Of a DNA stretch of 64,000 nucleotides, positions 48,071 through 60,500 are shown in pieces; the stretch's first letter is position 1, and the number at the start of each line of letters is the position of its first letter. Below the pieces are notes generated by a model, which made no database searches, had not been told where the DNA came from, and saw nothing but the letters and a program-made list of their open reading frames with translations. The position numbers and the translations under genes are program-made. Source of the stretch: Sporobolomyces roseus (Eukaryota; Basidiomycota; Microbotryomycetes; Sporidiobolales; Sporidiobolaceae); assembly GCA_016617785.1 (NCBI GenBank), contig JADILM010000003.1, forward strand, positions 1,798,001 through 1,862,000, in the 5' to 3' direction.

Positions 48071-50031
48071 CTAATCTACGGTTGAAGCCAAAGTGTCCAC
48101 AAATCCAAAGCGTTCGTAGTATCGAGTGAAGAGGTCGATCAAGTAAGTCACGTCACGAGTACCGGCCATCTCCCGGATACTGCAGAGGGAGTCGTGGACT
48201 GTCAGCGACGCGCACATGAGCGTAGCAGCGAAGCAAAACGTACGAGTGCATCGAGAGAATGGGGGCACCGATGTCGACAGTTCGTAAACCAATCTTTGAG
48301 ACGAGAGGGCCAACTAATGGAGGGAAGAAAGAGTTGGCAATAGAGAGGAATCATCAGCCGGGTGAGTCATCAAGGAGGATCAGATTTCAGGGAGAGACCC
48401 ACTGGTTGATCCGCAAGGGCAATCGTTTCGTACGGCGTACTCCTGAAGTGGTACATTTGCCTCTGCAGCGACCCGACGAAGAGGGAAGACGGTTTGCGAG
48501 GTACTGGCGTAACGTTGTTTCGCGTTCGATTTAATAGCGATTCCTTGGTTCATCAATGGTTTGTGGTTGTCTTCATGCTTCTCGACGAAAGAAGGGTGGA
48601 TCGAGTGTCCTACATCACTCGAGAGGAGGAAGGAGCTAGCGAGTGTTCGTTGATAAGCCTCGGCTTCAGTTTCGCCTTGAATTTTGAAGGCAACCGCGAC
48701 TCGCTCGATGCAAGACTCAATGAAGTTGGATTCGGCTCCATACGCCGAGACTGAGCCAACCTCTTCGTCATCGAAACAGCAGGCCATTGAGACCCTGCCA
48801 TCAGAAGGCGAAGAGGATTCTGCAGAGGCGATTAAACCTTCGATTACGGCGAACGTCGAAAAGAGATTGTCGCATCGAGGGGCAAAGACGAACTCGTCGA
48901 GAGCACCTCCGATCGTTGCGGGCTCTGCAAGTACAGGCGAAAACCAGAGTCAGTTCCGAAGATAAATGAGAAAAGAGAAAAACGGAAAGCTCGAAAAACT
49001 CACGAGTATCGTAGAGACTGAGTTCAAAGTCGTGGATCTGGTGAGGAGCGATAGATTCTCCGGTAGATTCGCTCAGATTCTGAGCGATGAGGTGAAGGAG
49101 GATAGGGTGGTGGTGAGAAGTGATGTCGAGAGGGTCTGCGAAAGAAACTTCGGCAGAAGACTTGTTCTCATCGACGAAAGCCTTGCTGAGTTCCTTCGAT
49201 GCTAGCGCTAGGATGGGTACCATTTGAGTTTCGGGGTTGTAAGCGAGTTTGTCGTTGACAGTTCGATCGAGGTGGATTGCGAGGGTCGGCATTCGAAGAA
49301 TCGGTTTATCGATCTGCGTGGACATCCCAACGTTCGTTGAGCTGATCTCGATCACTCCCGAAGAGTGCAGGTCTACGCACCTTGACGAGATGAGAAGAGT
49401 AGGAATCTTGAGCGGCACCGTTCGCACCAGAAACGACAACTCTGCCAGCAATCGACAAATCACGGTCAAGCCAAGTTGCCCAGATACCTCCACCGCTGTT
49501 GTAGAGCTCGAGTCAATCAATGCGAGACACTATCGAGAAGCGAGAAGCGAGGACTTACTAGGTTTCTACACCAACTTCTGCAAAACCTGCCTTTTCTCGT
49601 TTCGAAACGGGTTTGACGATGAACCTCGGCGAGTCGGTGTGAGCTCTAGATCAACCTCTACATCAGCGAACAGCACAAAGGAAAGGAGAAACGAGAGGGG
49701 AGCTCACCCAACGATTGACATTCCGAGAGGGGTATCCTTTCCCTCTGATTCGGGAACGGTGAAAGCGATAAGAGAGGATTGGTTGCGAGTGACAAAGTAC
49801 TTTCCTCCTCGCTTCAACCTTCCATTAGCCCATGATTCCCGCTCGCTGAGTCGTTGGAAACCCTTCCCCTCGAGACCTACGACAACTCAACAAAATCAGC
49901 TTAGAACGAGGAAGAGACTCAGTGGGGAGCTCACGGGTGACCAGATTGCTGACAGCGTGGAAAGGTGTAGGACTAGCGTTGATGAACGAGACGAATGACT
50001 GAGCCGATTTCAAGATCTGAGGGGACGACAT
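48071..50031 (-). CDS. Aspartyl aminopeptidase (M18, DNPEP/Ape4 type)
   Basis: A multi-exon minus-strand gene starting MSSPQILKSAQSFVSFINAS (50031; exon 1 is 50031-49935) and ending at 48071. Exons 2 and 3 (49876-49708, then from 49645) carry KYFVTRNQSSLIAFTVPES and the metal motif VGAHTDSPRF, with its His ligand. A later exon has YGGGIWATWLDRDLSIAG, including the bridging Asp. Further on are KPILRMPTLAIHLDRTVND and FDDEEVGSVSAYGA, which supplies the catalytic and metal-binding glutamates. The C-terminus IREMAGTRDVTYLIDLF carries family-typical sequence. The family removes N-terminal Asp and Glu from peptides in the cytosol and forms large tetrahedral complexes; the yeast homologue travels to the vacuole by Atg19. 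Exons between 49,500 and 48,100 were not all joined explicitly. Confidence 0.88.
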
Positions 50032-50617
50032 AGCGGTCTAGAGGAGTTGTGCTATCGTAAGCATCCACATAGGGGCAGAAAGCGAGAGAGCTATCGAGGC
50101 GAGACTTACCATGAGGTGTTGAGGCAAGAGAGGAAGAAGTTGGGCGATTTCTCGAGTCTCCGCGAGGTGTCTTCGAATCTTCGCAAGGTTCGCAGTTTCA
50201 ATTCGAAATCAACCGAGTCGACTCTCGAGATTAGTATTGACGAACAGGAGAGGTCCGCTGACAGTCCCGAAGCGACGAAGGTACGAGAGAAGTCGAATTC
50301 CTTTCGATTGCGAAGAGCAAAAACAATGTACGAGCGATGCAGTACAGAGGTGAGTAACAAGCTAGTAAATGACGACAAGGTAAAGACAGATCTATAAGGC
50401 CTGGGAACAAACAGGCAAAAAGGCGACAGGTATGATAAAGCTACGAATGAAGACGAACGATAGAGAATGAAAAAGATAAAAGTGTCTGTGAAACGAAGCA
50501 GTCTAACTTCTGCTTCGATGCGGGATTGATAGGTGAGGTAGGAGTAGCTCCTGATCGTCGCGGAGTTTGTAAAGTGTCTGTAATGATGGTGTAGGTGAGG
50601 CGAAGGCAGTTTTCGTT
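50032..50617. other. Intergenic, aminopeptidase promoter region
   Basis: Between the aminopeptidase start and the stop of the next minus gene. A minus frame (to 50106) and a plus frame (50047-50397) overlap here, but both are Arg/Ser-rich without family resemblance, as expected in this composition. No defined site recognised. Confidence 0.4.
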
Positions 50618-53361
50618 TCATACGACGAGAATATCTGGTTCACCGTTCTACGCCATCGAAGTTCGTTAGCGACCATCATCACAGATCGAGAGAGTGAAGA
50701 GAGACGTACGAAAGGTTGTCTCCAACCGCACTGCCATTCTCCAGCATCGTAAGTCCTCCCGGGCAGAGTGCTCGCGTTGTAGCCCAGATGCCTCTGCAGC
50801 AACCTCTCCGTCGCCACCAATCCGCTCTTCCCATACCTATCCCCCGTGAGTCCCCAGGGCATCCTTGCTGATCCTTTCGGCAGATCGAACGATGGCGACG
50901 GGGCGCACATCGAACATTCCGGCAACCCCCCTCGAAGGCAATCTTGAATGACCAAGTCGGGAGTATCGGCTCCTTCCCCTTCTCGTGCGAGGACGAGCGA
51001 GCCTTGAGCGGCGAGAGCTTCGCGCTTGTAGCCGTGGGGATCGTCGGAACCGAGAAGGAGAGACGGTAAGAGGGAAGCGATGGGAGTTCGAATGGCGATT
51101 CCTGATCCTCCAGTCGCTACGAAGAGACCGCAATGACCTGGATCCGAGCTCGAGGTGGGATCGGGAAGAAGTCGATTCGTCTCGAGCAAGGCTTTTTCGA
51201 GCTTCTCCATCGTTCTCGAGTAGGTCTTTGTCCCGTCAGAGCCAATCTTGAGATCTTCGCATAACGGGAAATCGTCCTCCGTAAGCAGGATGTAGGCGGA
51301 ATCTCCCTCTTCCGAAGCGAAATCGAGAGCTCGAGCTATGTGTAGTCTTTGGTCGAGTCTATTTCCAGCTTCGAATGCCCTAGGATCCCGATGGAAGGTG
51401 AGATAGTACTGAGCTTTCGAGCTCGTGAAGAGGTTTTGCGCGATGTCGAATTGAGGATGATCTGAGAAATGGGTATAGACGACGAGGCGAATTCGAGAGG
51501 AGAGTGAGGGAGTCACAAGAGGAAGTGACGTCGAGTTGTCGCGAAATGGGTCAGGGAAAGCTGAAAGCCAGCTTTCGATCGTTGTTAGGAGGAAATCGGG
51601 ATTGCCAGGTCGAGGAGCGGTCATGAGGAGAACTGAGAGGAGATTTGGAGATTCGGGGTAGAGTTGTGCGGCGGAGAGGGTCTCACTCGTTGTGTCAGGC
51701 GTAGAAGTAAGGGAGGCGAAGACGGCGAGAGTAGAGACGAGTAACGTGGTGAAGAGGGGAAAGGAGCGAGAGGTGAGGCGATTTGATGAAGGAACAGAGG
51801 TCAAAGGCTGATTGGAAGCAGCATCTTTGCTACTGACAAGCTGCTTGGATATGGCGAGGACAGTAGAGCCGACGAAACCGATAAGTAGAGCCGAGTAGGC
51901 GAACCATCGACCTCCTCCTCCTTGTTCGGCGGGAAGGGCGAAAGAAGCGTAGAGTAAAGCTAGATGTGCCGACGAGGGTAGTATACGGATGTGGAATGAA
52001 TGAAGGAGTGTGAGGGCGAGTAGGAGAGGTGAGAGGCCTGAGAAGGGTGGGAAGAGATCAGTCAGGCGTTCGAGAAAGACAAGGGAAGCAATGAGCTAAC
52101 CTGATCCGACCTCGTGAATAGCTCTACACGACATCAAAGTAGGATACGCCCACCCTAGAGCCCTCCCGAATACATAGCACGCTGTGATCCTTAAAGACAG
52201 TATCCCGATCCAAACAAGTATCATCGATCCCATCTTCATTCGTCCCGACATTTGCAAGTCTTGATCAAGTATTCGAAGCTGATAGAGATGGGCTAAGCCG
52301 AGAAGGAAGGAGGGGAGTGAGGTGGATATGAGGAGAGGGGAAAGGAGGGAGTTGGTCAGGTCGAGCGCCAATCGGGATTTGCTGGTCGATCGAAGGAGAT
52401 AGACGAGAGTGATGGGGGCGATAGGGATAGGAGATAGTAGAGAATAGATAGAGATAGATAGGGTGAGGAAGAGAGCGGTTCGAGTTGCGAGAGGGAGAGT
52501 CGAGAGGAACGATGCGGGAAAGGGGTCGCTGCTAACGGGCTCAGGAAGGGCGACAGAGGTTTTGAGAGGAGAGGGCGGTGTGAAGATTCGTGAACGATGT
52601 CGAGGAAAGGTATGTCGTCGAGCGAGACTTTGACCGTAAGGAACAAAATCATCTCCGAGATACAATGTCGACTTGGCTCCTCGTTTCTGCGTCGGATGTG
52701 GTCGAGCCGAGGTGAATGGGGACGATGAGGCGAATTCATCGTCACTTGCGTAGGGACTGTTGCTTGTTGTAGAGAAGGCAGATGAGGTCGCCGGCGAGTC
52801 CAACCAATCTAGGTTCTCACTTGATGAGCTGCCAGTATCGACCGATAGCTTGAACGAGATGGATCCGGGATGACTTGATTCTGGTGAAGAAGGGGTCGTC
52901 TCGTCGTCGATAAATTGCGAGCCGTTGCGTTCAAACTCCGATCTTGACGATAATCCCTCGACCGTCCTCCTTACTCTCCTCTCGGATCTCATTCTTAGCG
53001 TCTCGGCCATCCTGATCTTCCACTCCACACCGTGATCACTCCCTTCACTCCACTCTGGCTCTAGATCGCCATCTTCGCAAACTGATCCTTCATTCAACCT
53101 TGTCTCCGCTCGCTTGTCATCCCAATCCTTTCTCAAGCTCTCGCATGACTCCCTCGATGAGTTATTCCGTAATCCAGCTTGTTCTTTTCTAGATTGTATC
53201 CCATTGAATGACTGCGAAAAGGTTTGAAATGAAGTTGAAAACGTTCGACTCCTTGGTCGTTTGAGGGGTTTCGACTGGCTAGGAGTGGAGAGAGAGCTAC
53301 AGGAGGTGTCCAGAGTGAGAGTAGCTGGTCTTGTGGAAGGTATAGGAAGCGGTAGGGACAT
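50618..53361 (-). CDS. Polytopic membrane protein with C-terminal EDD glycosyltransferase-like domain
   Basis: Three exons, 53361-52101, 52037-50710, 50647-50618, give 872 residues. The first 270 are disordered, Ser/Arg-rich. Then come several membrane helices (FLTLSISIYSLLSPIPIAPI, SLPSFLLGLAHLY, then SMILVWIGILSLRITACYVF, LSPLLLALTLLHSF, AYSALLIGFVGSTVLA, and a last one around LFTTLLVSTLAVFASL). The C-terminal half reads LLMTAPRPGNPDFLLTTIES, QYYLTFHRDPRAF and the ILLTEDDFPLC motif (51259-51279), typical of a metal-dependent glycosyltransferase (A-type fold). The short last exon restores the ending QPFNGEPDILVV. It recalls PGAP4, which adds GalNAc to GPI anchors, but the identity is tentative. 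Removing the 62-nt last intron is needed; unspliced, the frame would run to 50503. Confidence 0.65.
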
Positions 53362-53926
53362 TTGATAGGCGGTTTTGATGAGAATTCAATGAGGAGTTGT
53401 TGTACAAGCGAGGTCGCCAGCTGAGGGGTGAGAGGCAACCCTCGATAAGTTCCTACAGCTTTTTCGAGGCGTTCGCTTCTTCACGGGTTGTCGGAGAGGT
53501 GATTGGTTCGAAAGAAGCAAGTTTTGGGATGAACCAAAAAAAGGGGTTCCTTAAATTTGACAATTTAACGTGGTTGCTTTCCTGCAGAATCGAAGCGGAT
53601 CGACAGTAACGGTCGACGGCGCGGTAACAGCTAACACGTACTTCAGCCTTTCGAAAAGTAGGATTCGGTAAAAGAAGAGCGAAAATCGTGCTCGCATTCA
53701 AAGCTTATTGCAGCTGAGGTTCTGCTTTAGTACGACCTTTCTGAGCAAGTGGACGCGGTCGATGTGAGAGTACCAAAAGTTAGGAAGCATTTGAGCAGGA
53801 GAAAGGGGTCAAGAGTATGACGATTTCGTTCGATTTTGCTTCCCCTCTTTCTTCCTCTCTTCTCTTCCCTCACTTCACACAAGTTCGAAAACACCTCAAA
53901 ACCCACAACTTCACACCACTCATACA
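53362..53926. promoter_or_regulatory. Divergent promoter region
   Basis: Separates the start codons of the polytopic glycosyltransferase-like gene (-) and the small SBDS-fold gene (+). C/T-rich close to the plus-strand start. No specific element identified. Confidence 0.45.
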
Positions 53927-54662
53927 ATGGCTCCTTCTCACACCAAAGTCAGTCTCACTGCAACAATCATTCGCTCTTCTTCTTCAACTGACGACTATCT
54001 CTTGTTGTTGTGTCTCTAGGCAGTTTACAAGCCCGACTCTCAATCTACTGATGAGTTCATCATTATCATTGAAGATGCTGATCTCGCACAGAAGTGGATC
54101 GCTGGTGGTAAGCTCCTTGACTCCTACACGTCCCCTCCTCCTCCTTAGCTCCCCCCCACTCTTCAACAACTCGGCTTCCTTCGCATTCTATCCCCTTTCA
54201 ATCAATCTATACTGACTCTCCCCACTCTCTCTCTATTGCCTATCAACAGACCGGTAAGCTCTCTCTCCTCTCGAAAGTGGAAAGCGCACATTACCGAAAA
54301 AGAACTGACTCGACTTTTGATCGAACACTTAGCACTATCCCTCTCGTAGAGATTGTCGACTCTTTCGACGTCTTCCACACTGGACAAGGTTCCCAAGGTA
54401 TTCTCGAGAGGCCTTCGAAACAAGTTCTCGATACCGTCTTCTCTTCGACCAACGAACAAGATATCGTTCAAATCGTTCTCGAAAAGGGTCGTATCATCAC
54501 CGGTTCCACTCCTCACAAGTTCGGATCAAAGAATGATCAACGGTACGTCGCAATCTCGCTATCAGTCGTTCACTATGTTCAGTTACTGATAGCGTTTTTT
54601 TGTACAGATCTGGAAACTACCAACACTCTTCTGGAGGAGGAGGACCTCACGGTGGAAGATAA
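53927..54662 (+). CDS. SBDS-fold protein of the Rtc3 type
   Basis: Five exons, 53927-53947 (21 nt), 54020-54107, 54250-54253 (4 nt), 54333-54542 and 54608-54662, give 125 residues: MAPSHTKAVYKPDSQ, a strand FIIIIEDADLAQKWIAG, then TIPLVEIVDSFDVFHT, GSQGILERPSKQVLD, and a Gly/His-rich tail. The order and spacing match the one-domain SBDS N-terminal family (yeast Rtc3/YHR087W), linked to RNA metabolism and stress tolerance. Reading phase requires the four-base exon ACCG: without it the phase-1 donor at 54107 and the acceptor at 54333 do not join in frame. The insert reads Asp-Arg, in the loop just before TIPLVEIVDS. This assignment is based on the conserved segments and on phase. Confidence 0.78.
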
Positions 54663-55248
54663 ACAGCATCTCTCTCTCTCGTTCTCTCTGTGTAAATCTC
54701 GATACGAAAGCAATTCCCAAAGTCCGAAATGATTCAGTTTAGTTTGTTTACGGTAGTTGATTAAGTTTTGAACAAAGTAGTCACTCTCTGTCTCTCTCTC
54801 TCTCTCGCAAAGCAAATACCAAGTTCTCTCGCATACACCAACTTTGTTGTCTCTACCGCGAGAGAGACTGAAATCTACTCCGAGTCAGGAGGAGAGCAGC
54901 GTGTGAAAATTGGACTTCGCAGATTCTAACTGTCGAGTCTCGACACGCTGATCTCGCTACTCCCTCCGAAACATTCAGGTGATACTTTGATTCGATTCAG
55001 GATTGCACAATTGGGTCATCAAACGAGAAACATGAAAACAAGGGGTGGTTGAGAAAAGTACACAAGTGCTGGAAAAGAAGAAGAGAGATTGCGACGAGGG
55101 GTTCAGATCAGACAGAGGCGAGAGAGACGATATACAAGAGAGAAGGAGGCGGAAATGCGATATGAGCTAGAGAGGAGGGGGGTCATTCGAACTTGCGTGA
55201 TGAAAGGAAAACGATGTTGCGAAAGAACGAGAGAGAGGGAATGGAAGT
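54663..55248. other. Convergent 3' region
   Basis: Lies between the stop codons of the small SBDS-fold gene (+) and the vacuolar protease (-). It includes a CT microsatellite at 54783-54807. The rest is purine-rich with no gene-like frame on either strand. Confidence 0.45.
54783..54807. repeat. CT dinucleotide microsatellite
   Basis: A run of CT units with one interrupting GT, in the 3' region of the SBDS-fold gene. Likely replication slippage; no function implied. Confidence 0.8.
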
Positions 55249-57288
55249 TTAGTGGACGAGCTCCTTGACGAGTTCAGTCATCTCGTCCACCTCGTGACGG
55301 ATCTCGGATCGGAGGGATTCGAGTTCTTCTCGGAGTTCCTCGAGGTAGGATTCGGCGAGCGCTGATTCCATAATGTTGTGGTGGGAAGGAGTTGACTCGA
55401 GGTGTCCCGACGAGGTGTAGTTGTTGAACGAGAGAATGTTGGGGGATCCAACTCCGACGTCCTGTGAAAATAAAGAGTTTGTGAGCTTGCTGAACAAAGA
55501 AAGCAAAGGAGAAAAGTGAGAGGCTTACGGTGAGAGCACCCTTGGTTCCAACCTTGATCATGGCGTTCTTGAGAGTCTTGGGGGAGACAACGGGTTCCTT
55601 GGGAGTAGGAGCGTTGCGAGTACCGAAGAAGAGTTGTTTGTATCCGGGAGTCGATTCGAGGAGTTCTTGGGCGTCGGCGATCGCAGCAGACTTGGCCCAT
55701 TCAGTCGAGAGCATGTAAGCGGCGAGACCAGCGATGTGAGGAGAGGCCATCCTATAGGAAGAAGCGAGGTCAGCGCGAAGCGAAAGAAGAACGGAGAGGG
55801 AAAAGTGAATTTACGAAGTTCCGGAAATCTTGTTAGTTGATCGAGGTCCAGCGTTCCAGATGGAAAGGATATCCAGCCCTGGTGCGAAGATGTCTACGCA
55901 CTTTCCAAAGTTGGAGAAGTAGGCACGAGCATCTGCGATGGAAGAAGCTCCGACGGTGATTGCGTTCTTTGAAGCGGCAGGGGAGTAGGCGCAAGCGTCT
56001 CGGTTATCGTTACCAGCAGCGACAGCGAAGTGGAGTCCATCCTCGACAGCAGCATCGACTGCATCATCGAGAGATTGACTCTTTCCTCCTCCTAGAGACA
56101 TGTTTGCGACTGAACCCTTGTGTTTCGAGTTCTTGCCTTGAGCCTTGAGTGCGGCCTGTTTCGAGGCGGAATCGGCAGCCCATGCGACACCAGCGACGAC
56201 ATCAGACATGGTACCAGATCCTCCAGCTCCGAGGACCTTGACAGCGATAATGTTTGCCTTCTTCGCAACACCGTATTTAGCTGAAGCGATGGTACCCTGC
56301 ACGCAGTGGAAGGAGGGTCAGTTCAATGCGTCATCGAGACCAGATAGAGAACCTGTAGGGTTGTCGAAAACTTACAGCGACGTGAGAACCGTGACCGTTC
56401 AAATCTTGATCGGGATCTTTGGGAATAGTCTTTCCCCATTTGGCTCGACCTTCGAGCTCAACGTGATCAATGTTGACACCACTGTCATATTCAGATACGA
56501 ACTGGCAGAGGTCAGCCCTCCTGCTCGGCTCAAGCATGAAAGTGGGGGAAGGAAAGAGGAGGGAAGGGGGGGACTAACGTGTCGATAACGTAAGCGTCTA
56601 CTCCTTCTCCAGCTGCACTCTCGTACTCGTACTTGTTGAAGGTACCGAGAGTGAGAGTATTTCGGTGAGAGATACGAGCGAGGCCCTGAAATAGGAAAGG
56701 AAAAGATAAGTCATCGAAAGAGGAAGGAGACGATGAGAGGAGGCGTACCCAAGGTGCCATCTTCTCGAGTTCAGTAGCGTAAACGAGAGAGTCTCTTTCG
56801 ACATACTTGACTCCCTTCATGGCTCGAATAGCATCGAGAGTCGATTCCGAGAAATGACCCGAGTAACCTTTCAATTGCTTACTCTTGTGAGCGTTTCGAC
56901 GGTGACCATGCTTGTTACCACCAATGTGGAACTTGTGCTTGACTCCGTGATGCTTGCGAGTTGGACGAGAAGAAGTTGAATCGGCGTCGTCAGCCTTCAG
57001 GAGGTTGATTCTCGAATCGGCCTCGTGGAGTGCTTCAACTTGAGAGTGGTGATCCTCGATCTCATGTCCAGCCAAGTGATCTTCAAGAATGACCAAGTAA
57101 GAGTCACGAACAATGTGAGAGTCGGTGTCGTAAGGGGAGAAAGAGGAGGAAGGACCAGGAGGAGGAGGGGGAGTGTGAAGTGGGGCGAGCGAGAATCTAG
57201 AGGGTAAGATGCTAGCTGCGTTAGGTGGGAGTGGATTGGCAGTTGCCGAATAAGCCAAACAGGCAGCAGAGATGAGAGTTGTGAGCAT
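55249..57288 (-). CDS. PRB1: Cerevisin-type vacuolar subtilase with C-terminal coiled-coil tail
   Basis: Six exons, 57288-56749, 56685-56579, 56481-56376, 56296-55815, 55751-55529, 55461-55249, give 556 residues. A signal peptide (LISAACLAYSATA) leads to an I9 propeptide domain (SYLVILEDHL, KGVKYVERDSLV). The catalytic domain has Asp in AYVIDTGVNIDH, His in NGHGSHVAGT, Asn in AVAAGNDN, and Ser in GTSMASPHIAGL, plus ANMSLGGGKS and FAPGLDILSIW, typical of cerevisin/proteinase B. Such enzymes mature in the vacuole and activate other hydrolases. Beyond the catalytic domain, residues about 490-556 hold ALAESYLEELREELESLRSE and continue as a charged helical tail. That tail is unusual, though related fungal proteases have C-terminal extensions. 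The propeptide contains a His/Lys-rich insertion. Confidence 0.9.
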
Positions 57289-57554
57289 GATGGGGAAGAA
57301 GTGGAAGTGAAGGGAAGGAAGGAAAGAGAGACGCAGACTCGATTCGAATCGAAACGCAAGGCTTATCGCAAGTGGCGGTGTCAAACACTTCACTTTCTCA
57401 CTACTCAACAGAGCTACGTTGTACTATAGAATTACTCCTGAGTATAAATAGTGAGAGTCCGCCGTAAAATTAGGAGAGAATTGCGAAAAATCACTCCAAC
57501 CAACAACGACGACGACGCAACTTCTTCTGGAAATGGTGCAATGCAAAATGATTC

Positions 57555-60500
57555 CTATTCCCTTCTCGGCTTCTTGGAATACCTCGAACTGTTCGCCTTC
57601 GCCTTCTCCTTTCTCCCTTGCTCCGCAAAGAATTCCTTCTTCTCCAATTTCTCCTTGTCGCCTCGTTTCTCGCTGATCTTGTCCAATTTCTTCTGTCGGA
57701 CTTCCTTCTTCTCTGACTTCGCTTCGGCTCGTTTCGTCGCAGCGGCGCGTTGAATCGCTTGAGCTTGTTGAAGGAGTGCGAGAGCTTTCTTCTCTTCGGG
57801 TTCCATAACAACCGCTCGCTTTTGCATGTCTGCGAGCGAGAATAAGGGTCAGTCTGGTATACCGCAAAGTAGAGAAGGAAAAGAGTGAAGACGTACAGGT
57901 TTGATTGCGTTGAGGAAGCATGAGTTTGGGTTTCGAAGCGAAAGGAAGACTCGATTGGAGTTTGCGAGGAACCTTGAGAGTGTTGAAACGACGAGTCTCT
58001 CGGACGATGGGCTGTAGAGAGAAATGAATGTCAGTAGGAGATTCCGTGTGATTCACGACAGACGGAGGCTTACCTTGTAGAGCGAGTTGACATCGGCGGG
58101 AGTCTTCAATTGCTCGTCTCGACGAACTTCTCCCGTCAACCTCATTCCTTTCCAACCTTCCTTATCCTTCAATAGTAGACTTGCGACCGGATTGTAGTAC
58201 TGTCGAGGTTTGATCTGGTACCACGCTCGAAGGAAGACGATATCACTCATCAAGACCTTGTCCTCGAAAGCAGCTCGGAAACATCCTTCGGGTTTCGCGA
58301 GTGCCTTCTTGACCTGTCCTCGAATACCAGAGACTGTTCGAAGGTAAGCCCCTTCGAATTTGGCGATTTCGAGTGAAGAGTTGAACATGTCTTTGACGAA
58401 TGCCGTGTTCTTGAAGATCTTGTAAGGGTGTCCGGTCAACTTGAGCTTCTTGACGATCTGAGTAGTACCATTGATATCGGTGACGACTCCAGTTGCTGAG
58501 ACTCGGAAAGAAGGGGATTCACTGCCGAGTCGGTTGAAAGCGCAAAAACCTGTGTTGGGAGCTGAAATCGGTCCGTAGAACGTGGCGAGACAATGCATGT
58601 GTTCGGGAGTGTACTTGAGCATGCGATTGCGAGTACCGTCGTCGAGGGAGTAGATCGGAACCGTCTGGAACCTCCTCCAACCCATCGAGAGAATGAGTGG
58701 ATCGTTCGTTTTGAGAATCTTGGGGTGCCATCGATGCTTCTTAATTCGAACTTGAACGAAACCGAACGACTCTTCGTGAGCGAGGAGGTGACCAACGATC
58801 AGAGGGATTCGAGGGTTGAAGTTTTCGACGAGTTCGTAAGGGACGTTGGGGATTTCGAGTCGAACGTAAGTTCCAGGTCGATGACCTTCGACGAGAGCCC
58901 TCGTTTCCGCGTCGTCCTCTGCGAACTCTGCTTTGGTCGCTTTGAGTTTCCTTTCGATCTCCGCCTTTTGTTCAGCGTAGAAGTCCATCTTGTCCTCATC
59001 TTCGTCGTCGTCGTATTCGGCATCGAACTTGCGTTTGAGTTGTTCCTTCTTGTCGGCGAGTTCTCGAGCCTTTCGATCCTCGTCGTTTTCCTCCGGTTCT
59101 CCTTCTTCGTCGTCGAACGCCGACTTGAATCCAGGTTTGCCTCCCTTTCCTCCTCCCTCAAGATCCTCAAAGTCTCCTCCCTCCTCCTCGTATTGACCTT
59201 CCGCATTCGGTCCGGTTGGTGCTCCAGTGATGAAGAGATGTCGAATCGAGTCGAGGAATTCTTCGTCCTCCCAGACGTCCAGATTCGCGACATTGCCGTT
59301 GAGAGGGGCACGGAATCGATCCTCCTCATCTTCCGGTGATCGTCCCGAACCAGCACGAGTGAACAGATCGTCGTCTTCATCTCCTCCTCCTCCGTTCGCT
59401 TCGAGAAGAGCATCTCGTTCTTCGGCCAACGCAACCGAATCTTGAGTTTCTCCCGCTGCGATTTGTTCAGGAGTGAGAACCGAGTTGTAGATGAGTCGCA
59501 TCAGATTCTGTTTGCGTTGGACGGTGGCGAGGTTGGCGGCAGCTCGAGCAGCGAGGTTCCTCTTCCATTCTGGACCATGTTCATCCTCCTCCGATTCCTC
59601 CCCTTCTTCCTCTTCATCATCGAATCCCAAACTCTCTCCTCCTCCTAATCCTCCGAGATCCTCTCCATCATCGAGATCCGAGTCACTTTCAGCGTAAGCG
59701 ATATCCTCAGTTCTTGACCCGTCGACAGCTGAAGCACTCATAGATCCCGCTCTTCTTCGACCCTCGGCAGATTTCCGACTTCCCTCGACTTCGAACGGTA
59801 AATCCTCTCCTTCCGGTTCTCCATCTTCAGCCTCTGAATCCGTATCGAAATCATCTTCACCGATTTCCTCCTCATCTTCTTCCTCATCATCCTCGAATTC
59901 CGCTCCATCATGTTCTCCCACGGCGTCGTTGAATGCTGCACGTCGCTTACGAGGAGGAGCTGACCCGGAACCACTCGCTTCAGGTTGGTAGTCGGCGGCA
60001 GTGAGGGGTTTCGTCGAAGAACCGAAGAGGCGGATTTCGCTGTTTGCGACTGAATCTGCTAGTGTGCTGTTTGCGTCTTGAAGATCGAGTACCATCTTGA
60101 CACCCTCGCTATCGACGACTGCAGAGAGATCGGATGTCAGAGGAGAAGACCTACAAGCTCCAAGAGAGAGAGACTCACAATCGCCTTCTTCCTGATCCTC
60201 CTCAGTTCTTCGTTTCGAGAAGTGACCACTCGTATTGATCCAAACTCTCTCTCCATCCCAAGTAACACCTTGACCACCTCCACCACTCATCGGAGCATAA
60301 GCGACCTTGTTCCTGTCCCCCATCTTTCGTTTCTTTTCCGAATCTTTCGTTGGCAAGGGGCAAGGGTCGATGAGTTCCAACATTCGCGAAACTTCAAAAG
60401 CGTCAATTCCTGCTCCGGGAATGTGAATTCGAACCGAGTTTGTGGGACCGGGAGGACGAAGGGGTACTCCTCGAAGGTAACCGAATACTGCGACTGTTCG

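Noticed and set aside
50503..50646. Extension of the glycosyltransferase-like frame to 50503.
   Set aside because: It reads through an intron; splicing to 50647 gives a short conserved-looking end (NGEPDILVV).
53577..53930. Possible small gene in the 53362-53926 divergent gap.
   Set aside because: Frames in this gap have no family resemblance; the gap fits two promoters.
58593..59339. Plus-strand 248-residue frame opposite BMS1.
   Set aside because: It is the complement of the acidic, Glu-rich region of BMS1; the Phe/Leu/Ser-rich product is a composition effect.
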